A stretch of 5,500 bases of DNA from Desulfobacterales bacterium (GTDB taxonomy: Bacteria; Desulfobacterota; Desulfobacteria; Desulfobacterales; SpSt-501), in assembly GCA_025454275.1 (NCBI GenBank), contig JALOOS010000136.1, forward strand, positions 1-5,500, in the 5' to 3' direction. Every line of letters starts with the position of its first letter. Position 1 is the first letter of the stretch. Below, piece by piece: positions 1 through 5,486 of the stretch. Made by a program: the position numbers and the translations under genes. Under the pieces are notes generated by a model. That model saw only the letters and a list, made by a program, of their open reading frames with translations, had not been told where the DNA came from and made no database searches.

Positions 1-2
1 CG

Positions 3-194
3 CACCTGAAAGAGATCGAGGATGCCGTCGAAGCCGCGCGGCGCTATTACAACGCCGTGGTGCGGGATCTCAACACGATGGTCGAGCAATTCCCCTCGAA
101 TCTCGTCGCGGCCCGCTTCAAGTTTGAAAAAAAGGAGTTCTTCGAGCTGGAAACCCCGGCGCTCGAGCGCAGGGCGGTCCCGGTCCGGTTCTGA
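3..194 (+). CDS. lemA: LemA family protein, C-terminal fragment (5' end outside window)
   Basis: Only the last 63 codons and the TGA are present; the gene enters from the left edge in the frame starting at base 3. The visible part is the helical end of a LemA protein: an alpha-helical stretch with the family pattern ARRYYNAVVRDLN, then EQFPSNLVAARFKFEKKEFFEL, where the Tyr-Asn pair, the FP turn and the Phe-rich block before the end are the usual LemA landmarks. LemA proteins have one N-terminal membrane anchor and a long helical-bundle domain outside the cytoplasm; their biochemical role is not settled. The stop codon shares its A with the start codon of the next gene (TGATG), so the two are very probably translated as a pair. 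LemA next to a DUF2207 or TPM-domain membrane protein is a recurrent arrangement. The family call is confident; the exact role is unknown. Confidence 0.88.
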   Translation, partial: HLKEIEDAVEAARRYYNAVVRDLNTMVEQFPSNLVAARFKFEKKEFFELETPALERRAVPVRF

Positions 195-2209
195 TGGCCG
201 CCCGCCCCCTTCCCCGGCCGCGGCGGCCCGGTCACCGCAGCGCCTTGCCGGCCGGCCACCGCCCCGGCCTCCGGCCGCTTTGCGCCGCCCTGCTGATGAT
301 GACGCTGCTTGCGGCGGCCGCAACGCCGCAGGCGGGCGAAGAGCCGCCGGCCGAGCGGATCCTTCGCTTCGAAAGCCGCATCACCATCGCCCCCGATGCC
401 CGCATGCAGGTCGTCGAGACCATCACCGTGCGGAGCACCGGCGAACGGATCCAGCGCGGAATCTACCGCGATTTCCCGACCCGCTACCGGGACCGGGCCG
501 GCAACCGGTATACGGTGGAATTCCACCTGGAGGCGGTCGCCCGCGACGGACGCCCCGAGCCCTTCCATACCGAGAACCTCTCCAACGGGATCCGCATCTA
601 TGTTGGCCGCAAGGATCTGCGCCTGCCCCCGGGCGACCACACCTACACGCTCGCCTACGCGACAAACCGTCAGCTCGGCTTTTTCGACCGCCACGACGAG
701 CTCTACTGGAACGTGACCGGCAACGGGTGGAGCTTCCAGATCGATGCCGCCCAGGCGGCGGTGGCCCCCCCGCCCGGGGTGCCGGCGGAGGCGCTCGCCC
801 TCGAGGCCTACACGGGCCCGGTGGGCGCCCGCGGCCGCGACTGCACGCGCCGGATCACCGCGGAGGGGCTCGCCGGTTTCGAGACCACCCGGCCGCTCGC
901 CCCGGGCGAGGGGTTGACCATCGTCGTCGGCTGGCCGAAGGGGTATGTGAACGAGCCCTCGCTCCGGGAGAGGACCCGTTGGCTCTTCGCGGACAACTTG
1001 ACGCTCCTGATCGCCGCCTCCGGTCTTCTGATCGTGCTCGGCTATTACCTCCTCGTTTGGAAGGCCGTGGGGAAGGACCCGGCCCCGGGCGTCGTCATGC
1101 CGATCTACGCCCCGCCCGACAACCTCTCGCCGGGGGCCATGCGGTTCGTGGCGGAGATGGGCTATGACGCCCGAATCTTCGCCGCCGCCCTGATCGCCAT
1201 GGCGGTGAAGGGGGCGCTGCGGATCGAGGAGCAAGACGGCGTCACCACCCTGCGCCGCAAGCCCGACGGCACCGGCCCACTCACCCCCGAGGAGCGCAGG
1301 ATCGCAAGCCATCTCTTCCGCTCCGGGGATTCCATTTCGCTCGAACGCAAACATCATGCCGCCGTCGCCGCGGCCGTCAACGCCCTCAAGGCCTCGCTGG
1401 CTCTCACCTACGAAAAGACCCATTTCGTCAGCAACCGCAAGGCATTCGTTGTGGGCGCCGTGCTGTCGGCCGCGGCGGCGGCCGTCACCTTTCTCTCCGC
1501 GATCGATCAGGGGTCGGCGTTTTTCCTCGCGATCTGGCTCACCGGGTGGAGCATCGGCGTTTTTTTTCTGGCCGGAATGGTCTTTTCCCTCTGGCGCCAG
1601 GTCTTTTCCGGGGGAAAGGATGTCGGGACCCGGGTGGGCGGCATCGGCGCCGCCCTCCTCATCTCTTTCTTCTCGCTGCCCTTCTTCGCTGCGGAGCTCT
1701 TCGCCCTCTACCTTTTGGCCCACGACGCGCCGGGCCTCGCCGTGTGGCTGCTCCTGGTGGCGGCCCTCAACATCCTCTTCTACCACCTGCTCAAGGCGCC
1801 CACCCTGCTCGGCCGAAAGCTCCTCGACCGCATCGCAGGATTCAAGCTGTTTCTCGCGGCCACCGAGGGCGACCGCCTTCAGCGCCTGTTTCCCGCCGGC
1901 CGAACGCCGGAGCTCTTCGAAAAGTTCCTGCCCTACGCCCTGGCGCTCGGCGTCGAGCAGCAGTGGGCCGAGCAGTTCGCCGACCTGCTGGCCGCCGCCG
2001 CCCGGCCCGGCGCCGGGGGCTACCGGCCCGGCTGGTACTCCGGATCTTCCTGGACCGGCGCCGGCGCCGGCGGCTTTGCCGGATCGCTCGGAAGCGTCCT
2101 CAGCACCGCCATCTCCTCCTCGGCGGCCGCTCCGGGCTCCTTCTCAGGCGGAGGCGGAGGCGGATCCTCCGGCGGGGGGGGCGGGGGCGGCGGAGGCGGA
2201 TCCTGGTAA
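194..2209 (+). CDS. DUF2207 family predicted membrane protein with glycine-rich C-terminal tail
   Basis: A 671-residue protein of full family length. Residues about 1-47 are an Arg/Pro-rich n-region and a hydrophobic core (29-43), a signal peptide probably cut near A47. Residues 50-265 form the extracytoplasmic DUF2207 domain (early motif RGIYRDFPTRY, later DELYWNVTGNGW). A membrane segment lies at about 268-289, followed by a soluble block with the family motif YAPPDNLSPG (305-314) and AALIAMAVKGALRIEE (331-346). Four more hydrophobic segments lie at about 417-436, 442-466, 484-509 and 514-533. The conserved APTLLGRKLLDRIAGFKLFL (535-554) and LPYALALGVEQQWAEQF (579-595) follow, then a Gly/Ser tail (652-670) ending in Trp671. 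I chose the start at 194 because its ATG overlaps the lemA stop and no separate Shine-Dalgarno site is visible, implying translational coupling. ATGs at 296 and 299 would also leave a signal peptide and are alternatives. Function in the family is unknown; a role in the envelope with LemA is inferred. Confidence 0.9.
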   Translation: MAARPLPRPRRPGHRSALPAGHRPGLRPLCAALLMMTLLAAAATPQAGEEPPAERILRFESRITIAPDARMQVVETITVRSTGERIQRGIYRDFPTRYRDRAGNRYTVEFHLEAVARDGRPEPFHTENLSNGIRIYVGRKDLRLPPGDHTYTLAYATNRQLGFFDRHDELYWNVTGNGWSFQIDAAQAAVAPPPGVPAEALALEAYTGPVGARGRDCTRRITAEGLAGFETTRPLAPGEGLTIVVGWPKGYVNEPSLRERTRWLFADNLTLLIAASGLLIVLGYYLLVWKAVGKDPAPGVVMPIYAPPDNLSPGAMRFVAEMGYDARIFAAALIAMAVKGALRIEEQDGVTTLRRKPDGTGPLTPEERRIASHLFRSGDSISLERKHHAAVAAAVNALKASLALTYEKTHFVSNRKAFVVGAVLSAAAAAVTFLSAIDQGSAFFLAIWLTGWSIGVFFLAGMVFSLWRQVFSGGKDVGTRVGGIGAALLISFFSLPFFAAELFALYLLAHDAPGLAVWLLLVAALNILFYHLLKAPTLLGRKLLDRIAGFKLFLAATEGDRLQRLFPAGRTPELFEKFLPYALALGVEQQWAEQFADLLAAAARPGAGGYRPGWYSGSSWTGAGAGGFAGSLGSVLSTAISSSAAAPGSFSGGGGGGSSGGGGGGGGGGSW

Positions 2210-2300
2210 GCCGGAGGTTGACAATCCCGTCCGGCGATCAACCTTAGAGACAGAGAAGATGACGGAAACGCCTTGTAAGCGGAGATCCGTCTTCTGATCC

Positions 2301-2350
2301 GGGGTGGCTTGGTTTCCCCTCCTCCTTTTCCAGGCCACCCCCTTTTTTTT
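2301..2350 (+). terminator. Intrinsic terminator of the lemA-DUF2207 operon
   Basis: A 12-base-pair stem, GGGGTGGCTTGG (2301-2312) against CCAGGCCACCCC (2330-2341) with one G-T wobble, encloses a pyrimidine-rich loop and is followed by C and eight T (2343-2350). It lies 91 bases after the DUF2207 stop, on the correct strand. It is a textbook rho-independent terminator and marks the end of the operon. Confidence 0.9.
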
Positions 2351-2453
2351 ACCTCCCTTGCGCTGATCTTCCTGCGGCCGCCGCGGAGCAGGCGACCGCG
2401 ATCGGTTCGGTGCCCCGAGGTCCGGGAACACCTCGTGGGCCGCCGGTTCGCGA

Positions 2454-2489
2454 TATCGACCCATGGGGGGAATTCCCCTCCGCTCGATA
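2454..2489. repeat. Nested dyad symmetry in the intergenic region
   Basis: Outer arms TATCGA (2454-2459) and TCGATA (2484-2489) flank the perfect 12-base palindrome GGGGAATTCCCC (2467-2478), with centres only one base apart. There is no T-run on either strand, so this is not an intrinsic terminator. It could be a protein-binding site or a hairpin between the convergent transcripts; the symmetry is seen directly and any function is a guess. Confidence 0.35.
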
Positions 2490-2517
2490 AAATGATGTCG
2501 TTTGTGCCTCAGAGCAG

Positions 2518-2535
2518 TGCCGGGCGCACCCGGCA
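2518..2535. other. Stem-loop downstream of the minus-strand orphan gene
   Basis: Perfect 7-bp stem TGCCGGG/CCCGGCA with the loop CGCA, lying 16 bases past the stop of the minus-strand gene at 2551. It lacks a T-tract on either strand. It may protect or pause the 3' end of that transcript, but it is not a classic terminator. Confidence 0.35.
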
Positions 2536-2550
2536 AAAGGGCGGCATCGA

Positions 2551-2922
2551 TCAGCGCTCCTCAGGCAGGTAGAGCGTGTGTTTCCCTTTGATGCGGTTCG
2601 GGCTGATGTAGACGGTGTGCTTTCCGGAAGGCGATTCCACCTCGCCGACATAAGGGTATTCGCCCTTTTCCCGTTGTTCACTCTCTTGGAAAATGGCGAG
2701 CGCGGCCACAAAGAGATCTGCGACCTGCGGGGAGATGATCAACCCGCCGAACGCATTCGGTACAAGGTAACCCAGTTTTTCGAGGAGGCGGGTCGTGACA
2801 TGGCTGATCGGCCCTGCGGCATAGGCCGGGTTCACGGAGGTCAGCGCAAAAAGGATGCCGTCGCGCACGGCTTTCTTCTCGCTGGAGGAAAAGGTGACGA
2901 TGTAATCCTTCCCGGTGCGCAT
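2551..2922 (-). CDS. Hypothetical protein, 123 aa, with a C-terminal GKHT repeat
   Basis: I do not recognise this family. The 123-residue frame starts at an ATG preceded by GGAAG eight bases upstream, with an in-frame TAG six codons upstream, so the start is well bounded. It has no signal peptide. The N-terminal part (KDYIVTFSSSEKKAVRDGILFALTSVNPAYA, split here as residues 5-35) looks like a beta strand, a helix and a Pro-rich turn. The middle (42-82) is a mixed hydrophobic stretch too broken by polar residues for a sure membrane span. The C-terminus carries a near-repeat, GKHTVYI (100-106) and GKHTLYL (113-119), likely a basic beta-hairpin. GC content in one 60-base line (2701-2760) is 63%, like the host-type genes. 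It runs against the DUF2207 operon and sits downstream of a receiver-domain relic on the same strand. The opposite strand is also open over much of this stretch (182 codons from 2578), but that frame reads as low-complexity Arg-rich protein and is less protein-like. Confidence 0.6.
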   Translation of the reverse strand: MRTGKDYIVTFSSSEKKAVRDGILFALTSVNPAYAAGPISHVTTRLLEKLGYLVPNAFGGLIISPQVADLFVAALAIFQESEQREKGEYPYVGEVESPSGKHTVYISPNRIKGKHTLYLPEER

Positions 2923-3014
2923 AGGCCAAGCTTCCGTCTACCCGGTAGTTGTCTTATCCGCCGCCCCGCCGCGGATGAACATGTGGACTCTAGCGCAGAC
3001 CTCCAACGCCGCGG

Positions 3015-3095
3015 TCAGCACTTGCGAAGCAGCTCCTGCACCTTTTCGGAAAGCTCCCCCAGGGTAAAGGGCTTGCGCAGGCGGACATTACCTCT
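3015..3095 (-). pseudogene. Relic of a response-regulator receiver domain, C-terminal end only
   Basis: Read on the minus strand, the last 27 codons give RGNVRLRKPFTLGELSEKVQELLRKC and a TGA (3015-3017). This matches the end of CheY-like receiver domains: the beta-5 strand, the near-invariant Lys-Pro-Phe (KPF), then the alpha-5 helix of the type LxELxxKVxELL. In hybrid histidine kinases and response regulators this piece ends a domain of about 120 residues. The phosphoacceptor Asp, the acidic pocket and the Thr/Ser switch residue that should precede it are absent. The 60-odd codons upstream in the same open frame, back to an ATG at 3290, do not look like a receiver. I therefore read it as the surviving 3' end of a deleted two-component gene. 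The call rests on a short motif, so it is moderate. Confidence 0.5.
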
Positions 3096-3122
3096 CTTAG
3101 CCTCAAGATCCAAAGATTTCAA

Positions 3123-3152
3123 TTGATTTTCTGTTTTCGGGTGGGGTATACT
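3123..3152 (+). promoter_or_regulatory. Candidate sigma-70 promoter for the lipoprotein gene
   Basis: TTGATT (3123-3128) and TATACT (3147-3152), 18 bases apart, lie in a locally AT-rich stretch and match the sigma-70 consensus at 4/6 and 5/6 positions. Transcription would start near 3159, giving a leader of about 160 bases before the lipoprotein start. The leader holds a terminator-like hairpin (3204-3255). No other good promoter is visible closer to the gene. Confidence 0.4.
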
Positions 3153-3203
3153 TCGATCATCATTCAGCAGTATTCCCGTTCCAGCAGACCTGAAACCCAC
3201 TCT

Positions 3204-3255
3204 GGTTGAGGGAGGCGGTTCGGGCCCTCGTCGCTCACCCTCGACCTCATTTTTT
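3204..3255 (+). terminator. Terminator-like hairpin in the lipoprotein leader
   Basis: GGTTGAGGG (3204-3212) pairs with CCCTCGACC (3238-3246) through nine base pairs including one G-T wobble, followed by TCA and six T (3250-3255). The loop holds GGGCCCTC, which could pair instead with GAGGG at 3208-3212, giving two competing folds. It lies between the candidate promoter and the lipoprotein gene. It could be an attenuator, a terminator for a lost upstream gene, or chance. Confidence 0.35.
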
Positions 3256-3317
3256 GAATTAGTGCTCCTGTCCTGTGCGGTGCATTGCATTCATCCTTTC
3301 GATGGGGGATTAAAGCC

Positions 3318-4100
3318 ATGATGTACCGTCTCTGCCGCATCCTTTTTCTTTTCGTGTCGGTTCTGTGTGTTGGAGGCTGCACCACCACTCCGCCGAAGCT
3401 GCATACGCACTACAAAACCAGCCTTATGCGATTTTTGAGTGTCGATGAGGGCGCTGTGAAGATCCAGGAGACGGAGAAACCGGCCATAACCGTTCCGCTG
3501 AGGGTCGGCTTCGCCTTTGCGCCGTCCACGGACTATGGGGAGGGGTTTCCTGAAAAGGAAAGAATGAACTTGATGCAGGAAATAGCGTCTCAATTCAAAG
3601 ATTTTAAGTTTGTTGAGTCAATCGAGCTTATTCCCTCAAATTACCTTGAAGAGGGCGGAGGATTTTCCAACTTGGACAAGTTGAGGCAATTGTTCGATAT
3701 AGATGTCATTATGCTGTTTTCCTACGACCAGTCACAGTTTAAGGATACGGGGGCGTTATCGATAACCTACTGGACGCTGATTGGGGCCTACTTTGTAAAG
3801 GGTGAAAAGAATGACACCCACACCCTGATGGATGCTGCTCTTTTTCACATTCAAAGCCGGAAACTGTTATTCAGAGCTTCAGGAGTCAACCATCTGAAAA
3901 ATACGGCGACACCGATCAATTTATCTGAGCAGGCCAGAGAAGACAGTCTTACCAGTTTTCGCCAGGCAAGTTTCGACCTGACCAAGAATCTCAAGGTAAA
4001 TCTTTATGGGTTCAGAAAAGCGCTCAGGGAGCGGACAGGAAAATTCGAGTTGAAACTCAAACCGGGTTACGAGCTGGAGCCGTTGATCGGTGTCGAATGA
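3318..4100 (+). CDS. Lipoprotein resembling the rhombotarget lipoprotein family
   Basis: A 260-residue lipoprotein. I start it at the ATG at 3318 (or its neighbour at 3321), because MMYRLCRILFLFVSVLCVGGC then forms a proper lipoprotein signal: Arg residues, a hydrophobic core and the lipobox VGGC with the modified Cys at residue 21. A TTG at 3285 would only add 11 polar residues. A GGGGG run sits nine bases upstream. The mature part has features I associate with the family named rhombotarget lipoprotein: VGFAFAPS (63-70), FVESIELIPSNYL (98-110), a GGGFSNLDKLRQLF stretch (113-126), IDVIMLFSYDQSQF (128-141), YWTLIGAYFVKGEKNDTHTL (151-170) and DAALFHIQSRKLLFRASG (172-189). Many members end in a GlyGly-CTERM sorting tail; this one ends in GYELEPLIGVE with no Gly-Gly, membrane span or basic end. 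The molecular function of the family is unknown. GC is only about 39% in three 60-base lines counted, far below its neighbours, which suggests later acquisition. It is followed 103 bases on by the stress protein gene. Confidence 0.75.
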   Translation: MMYRLCRILFLFVSVLCVGGCTTTPPKLHTHYKTSLMRFLSVDEGAVKIQETEKPAITVPLRVGFAFAPSTDYGEGFPEKERMNLMQEIASQFKDFKFVESIELIPSNYLEEGGGFSNLDKLRQLFDIDVIMLFSYDQSQFKDTGALSITYWTLIGAYFVKGEKNDTHTLMDAALFHIQSRKLLFRASGVNHLKNTATPINLSEQAREDSLTSFRQASFDLTKNLKVNLYGFRKALRERTGKFELKLKPGYELEPLIGVE

Positions 4101-4101
4101 A

Positions 4102-4130
4102 TTGAGAATCAAATGGCCAACGGATAATAT
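4102..4130 (+). promoter_or_regulatory. Candidate sigma-70 promoter for the universal stress protein gene
   Basis: Right after the lipoprotein stop, TTGAGA (4102-4107) matches the -35 consensus at five of six positions. GATAAT (4123-4128) matches the -10 at five of six with a 15-base spacer; the alternative TAATAT (4125-4130) has a better 17-base spacer but a poorer match. No terminator lies between the two genes, so co-transcription with the lipoprotein is also possible. Confidence 0.38.
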
Positions 4131-4195
4131 CACAGAGTGCGGCGGACCGGAACACGTCGATCCGCGTTTATGGTGAACTGGCAGAGCCCGAAGAT

Positions 4196-4200
4196 GGAGG
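4196..4200 (+). promoter_or_regulatory. Ribosome binding site that bears on the start of the stress protein gene
   Basis: GGAGG ends three bases before the ATG at 4204 and nine bases before the in-frame ATG at 4210. The second spacing is closer to the usual range, so the real protein may begin at Met3 (MSQEKRIL), with the first ATG a minor or false start. Confidence 0.6.
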
Positions 4201-4203
4201 AAA

Positions 4204-5163
4204 ATGTCGATGAGCCAGGAAAAGCGCATATTGTTCGGCGTCGATGAGTCCGATTTTGCCAGGCAGGCGCTGGCCGAGACCGGAAGGCTGCTGAGACACT
4301 GTGAAAACTTCAAAATGACCGTATTCTACGGCACTGCTGAGCCCGATTTTTCATTGATTTCCGAATCGGTCGGCCAGGACCCCGGGGCGATTGAAAAGGT
4401 AAGAAAGCATTGGGAGCTGAAGGCTCAACAGATTGTGGAGCAGGCCCGGGACACCCTGACTCAGTCCGGATTTGATCCCGGCCGTGTGTCCTTCATGCTC
4501 GACCCGAAATGCAGGGTCCCATCCGATGCCATGCTGAAGATCGCCGGCCGGGAGGGCATCGACACGATCGCAGTGGCCCGCTGGGGGAAAGCCACCTTAT
4601 CGCAACAGGTGATGGGGTCGGTGACCTACCGTTTGGCTCAGTTGGCCACCAACCTGGCCCTCTGGGTCATCGATCCCCGCATCCGCTCGCACAACGTGCT
4701 GGTGGGCCTGGTCGGGGCACCCGTCAGCCGGCGGGTCGTCGAATACACGGTGCGCTATTTTTCGCATCTCAAGCAGAGCAAGTTTACCTTTATGCACGTC
4801 ACGCCGCCGATTCCGCCGCAATATTGGGATGCCGGGGAGGTCTCCGACCTGGAGCGGCATGAAACCCAGGAAAAAATGGCCCTGTGGCTCAAGGATTACA
4901 CCGACAAAGTGGTGGATATCGCCGATGACGCCAAGCGAAGACTGGTCGGCGCCGGCATCCCCGAGCGGAATGTGATCTTGAAGTTACAGCCTCAAAAAAT
5001 CGGCATATCCAGAGACATCCTCCTGGAAATGGAACAGGGCGATCACGGCATTCTGGTCATCGGCCGCAAAGGGTACAAGGCCATCACGGAGTTCCCCCTC
5101 GGCAGCAAGGCCAATAAACTGCTCGTCAGCGGCCGGGCGTTTCTCATTTGCCTGGTCAACTAG
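4204..5163 (+). CDS. Universal stress protein, tandem UspA domains
   Basis: A 319-residue cytoplasmic protein made of two UspA-type domains, about residues 7-157 and 163-319. UspA proteins form dimers, many bind ATP, and they accumulate in starvation, oxidative or envelope stress. The first half opens with the beta-1 motif RILFGVDES (8-16), keeping the Asp (D14) that contacts adenine. Its phosphate loop reads ARWGKATLSQQVMGS (125-139), so the first Gly of the G-2X-G-9X-G-S/T signature is replaced by Ala. The second half has the full signature, GRKGYKAITEFPLGS (287-301), but its beta-1 motif VLVGLVGAP (165-173) has Val where the Asp should be. Each half thus lacks one hallmark; nucleotide binding may need both halves or be lost in one. 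The start is at 4204, or more likely 4210 by spacing from GGAGG. No signal or membrane segment is present. GC is about 63% in one 60-base line, unlike the preceding lipoprotein gene. No tail-fused domain is seen. Confidence 0.93.
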   Translation: MSMSQEKRILFGVDESDFARQALAETGRLLRHCENFKMTVFYGTAEPDFSLISESVGQDPGAIEKVRKHWELKAQQIVEQARDTLTQSGFDPGRVSFMLDPKCRVPSDAMLKIAGREGIDTIAVARWGKATLSQQVMGSVTYRLAQLATNLALWVIDPRIRSHNVLVGLVGAPVSRRVVEYTVRYFSHLKQSKFTFMHVTPPIPPQYWDAGEVSDLERHETQEKMALWLKDYTDKVVDIADDAKRRLVGAGIPERNVILKLQPQKIGISRDILLEMEQGDHGILVIGRKGYKAITEFPLGSKANKLLVSGRAFLICLVN

Positions 5164-5270
5164 AACCGGTCTCAAAGCGCGTTAACCGGGTTGAAAACAA
5201 TTCGAAGGCCTGTTTGGAGCCCACGGAAATCAATTGACCCCGCGGCGCATTTCAAACTGGCCCGGCTGCC

Positions 5271-5284
5271 GTCCGGCGCCGGAC
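5271..5284. repeat. Perfect 14-base palindrome
   Basis: GTCCGGCGCCGGAC is its own reverse complement. It lies 119 bases downstream of the tRNA-Cys 3' end (in the direction of tRNA transcription) and 107 bases after the stress protein stop. No T-run follows on either strand, so it is not a clear terminator. In RNA it would leave no room for a loop unless the inner pairs open. Confidence 0.3.
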
Positions 5285-5315
5285 CCTCGCTCGCCTAAGG
5301 ATAGCCGATCCAAGA

Positions 5316-5414
5316 TCAACCGGCGAACTTGCGGTACACCGCCATGGCGATGACGAACACGATCAACGCCAGGGTGAAGTGCCGAATCTGGGGATGGATG
5401 AATGGAGGCGGCAC
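5316..5414 (-). CDS. Possible 32-residue membrane peptide or gene tail overlapping tRNA-Cys
   Basis: A minus-strand frame begins with GTG at 5414, inside the 3' acceptor end of tRNA-Cys, and runs to TGA at 5316-5318. Its end reads HPQIRHFTLALIVFVIAMAV followed by YRKFAG, a single hydrophobic span with basic flanks. Third codon positions are G or C in most codons, as in the real genes here. There is no ribosome site and the only in-frame ATG leaves nine residues, so a functional gene is doubtful. It may be the tail of a gene cut off at the tRNA, or chance. I do not recognise it. Confidence 0.2.
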   Translation of the reverse strand: MPPPFIHPQIRHFTLALIVFVIAMAVYRKFAG

Positions 5415-5477
5415 CCGGATTCGAACCGGGGAATAGTGGTTTTGCAGACCACTGCCTTCCCACTTGGCTATGCCGCC
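5403..5477 (-). tRNA. tRNA-Cys (anticodon GCA)
   Basis: The minus strand folds as a complete 75-base tRNA. The acceptor stem is GGCGGCA/TGCCGCC (7 bp). TA fills positions 8-9, and the D arm is GCC-AAGTGGGAA-GGC. The anticodon stem is GTGGT/ACCAC around the loop CTGCAAA, with GCA in positions 34-36. A five-base variable loop TATTC follows, then the T arm CCCGG-TTCGAAT-CCGGG, the discriminator U73 and an encoded CCA (5403-5405). U73 and the GCA anticodon are the main identity elements of cysteine tRNA. It lies nine bases after an upstream tRNA on the same strand, so both are probably processed from one transcript. Confidence 0.97.
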
Positions 5478-5486
5478 CAAAAAAAA

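Noticed and set aside
47..1786. A 579-codon open frame on the minus strand opposite the DUF2207 gene
   Set aside because: It is a GC-skew shadow: it reads as low-complexity Gly/Arg/Glu-rich protein with no family motif, while the plus strand has a full set of DUF2207 motifs.
2216..2243. GGTTGA/TCAACC inverted repeat after the DUF2207 stop
   Set aside because: Short stem, wide loop and no T-run; the strong terminator at 2301-2350 explains the operon end.
1356..2297. A 313-codon Ser/Pro/Arg-rich plus-strand frame
   Set aside because: It lies in another frame of the DUF2207 gene, has biased low-complexity composition and no ribosome site.
2956..2976. ATCCGC/GCGGAT inverted repeat upstream of the minus-strand orphan gene, considered as an operator
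   Set aside because: Six-base arms in GC-rich DNA are expected by chance, and no clear promoter lies next to it.
2578..3126. A 182-codon plus-strand frame opposite the orphan gene
   Set aside because: It begins without a ribosome site and ends in Arg/Ser-rich sequence; the opposite minus-strand frame is more protein-like and has a bounded start. I hold this rejection with moderate certainty.
3096..3290. Extension of the receiver relic into a 91-aa gene starting at 3290
   Set aside because: The first 60-odd residues do not resemble a receiver or any family I know, and the upstream AAAGGA lies only four bases from the ATG.
5166..5189. CCGGT/ACCGG inverted repeat just after the stress protein stop, considered as its terminator
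   Set aside because: Only five clean base pairs with a large loop and no T-tract, so it is too weak to call.
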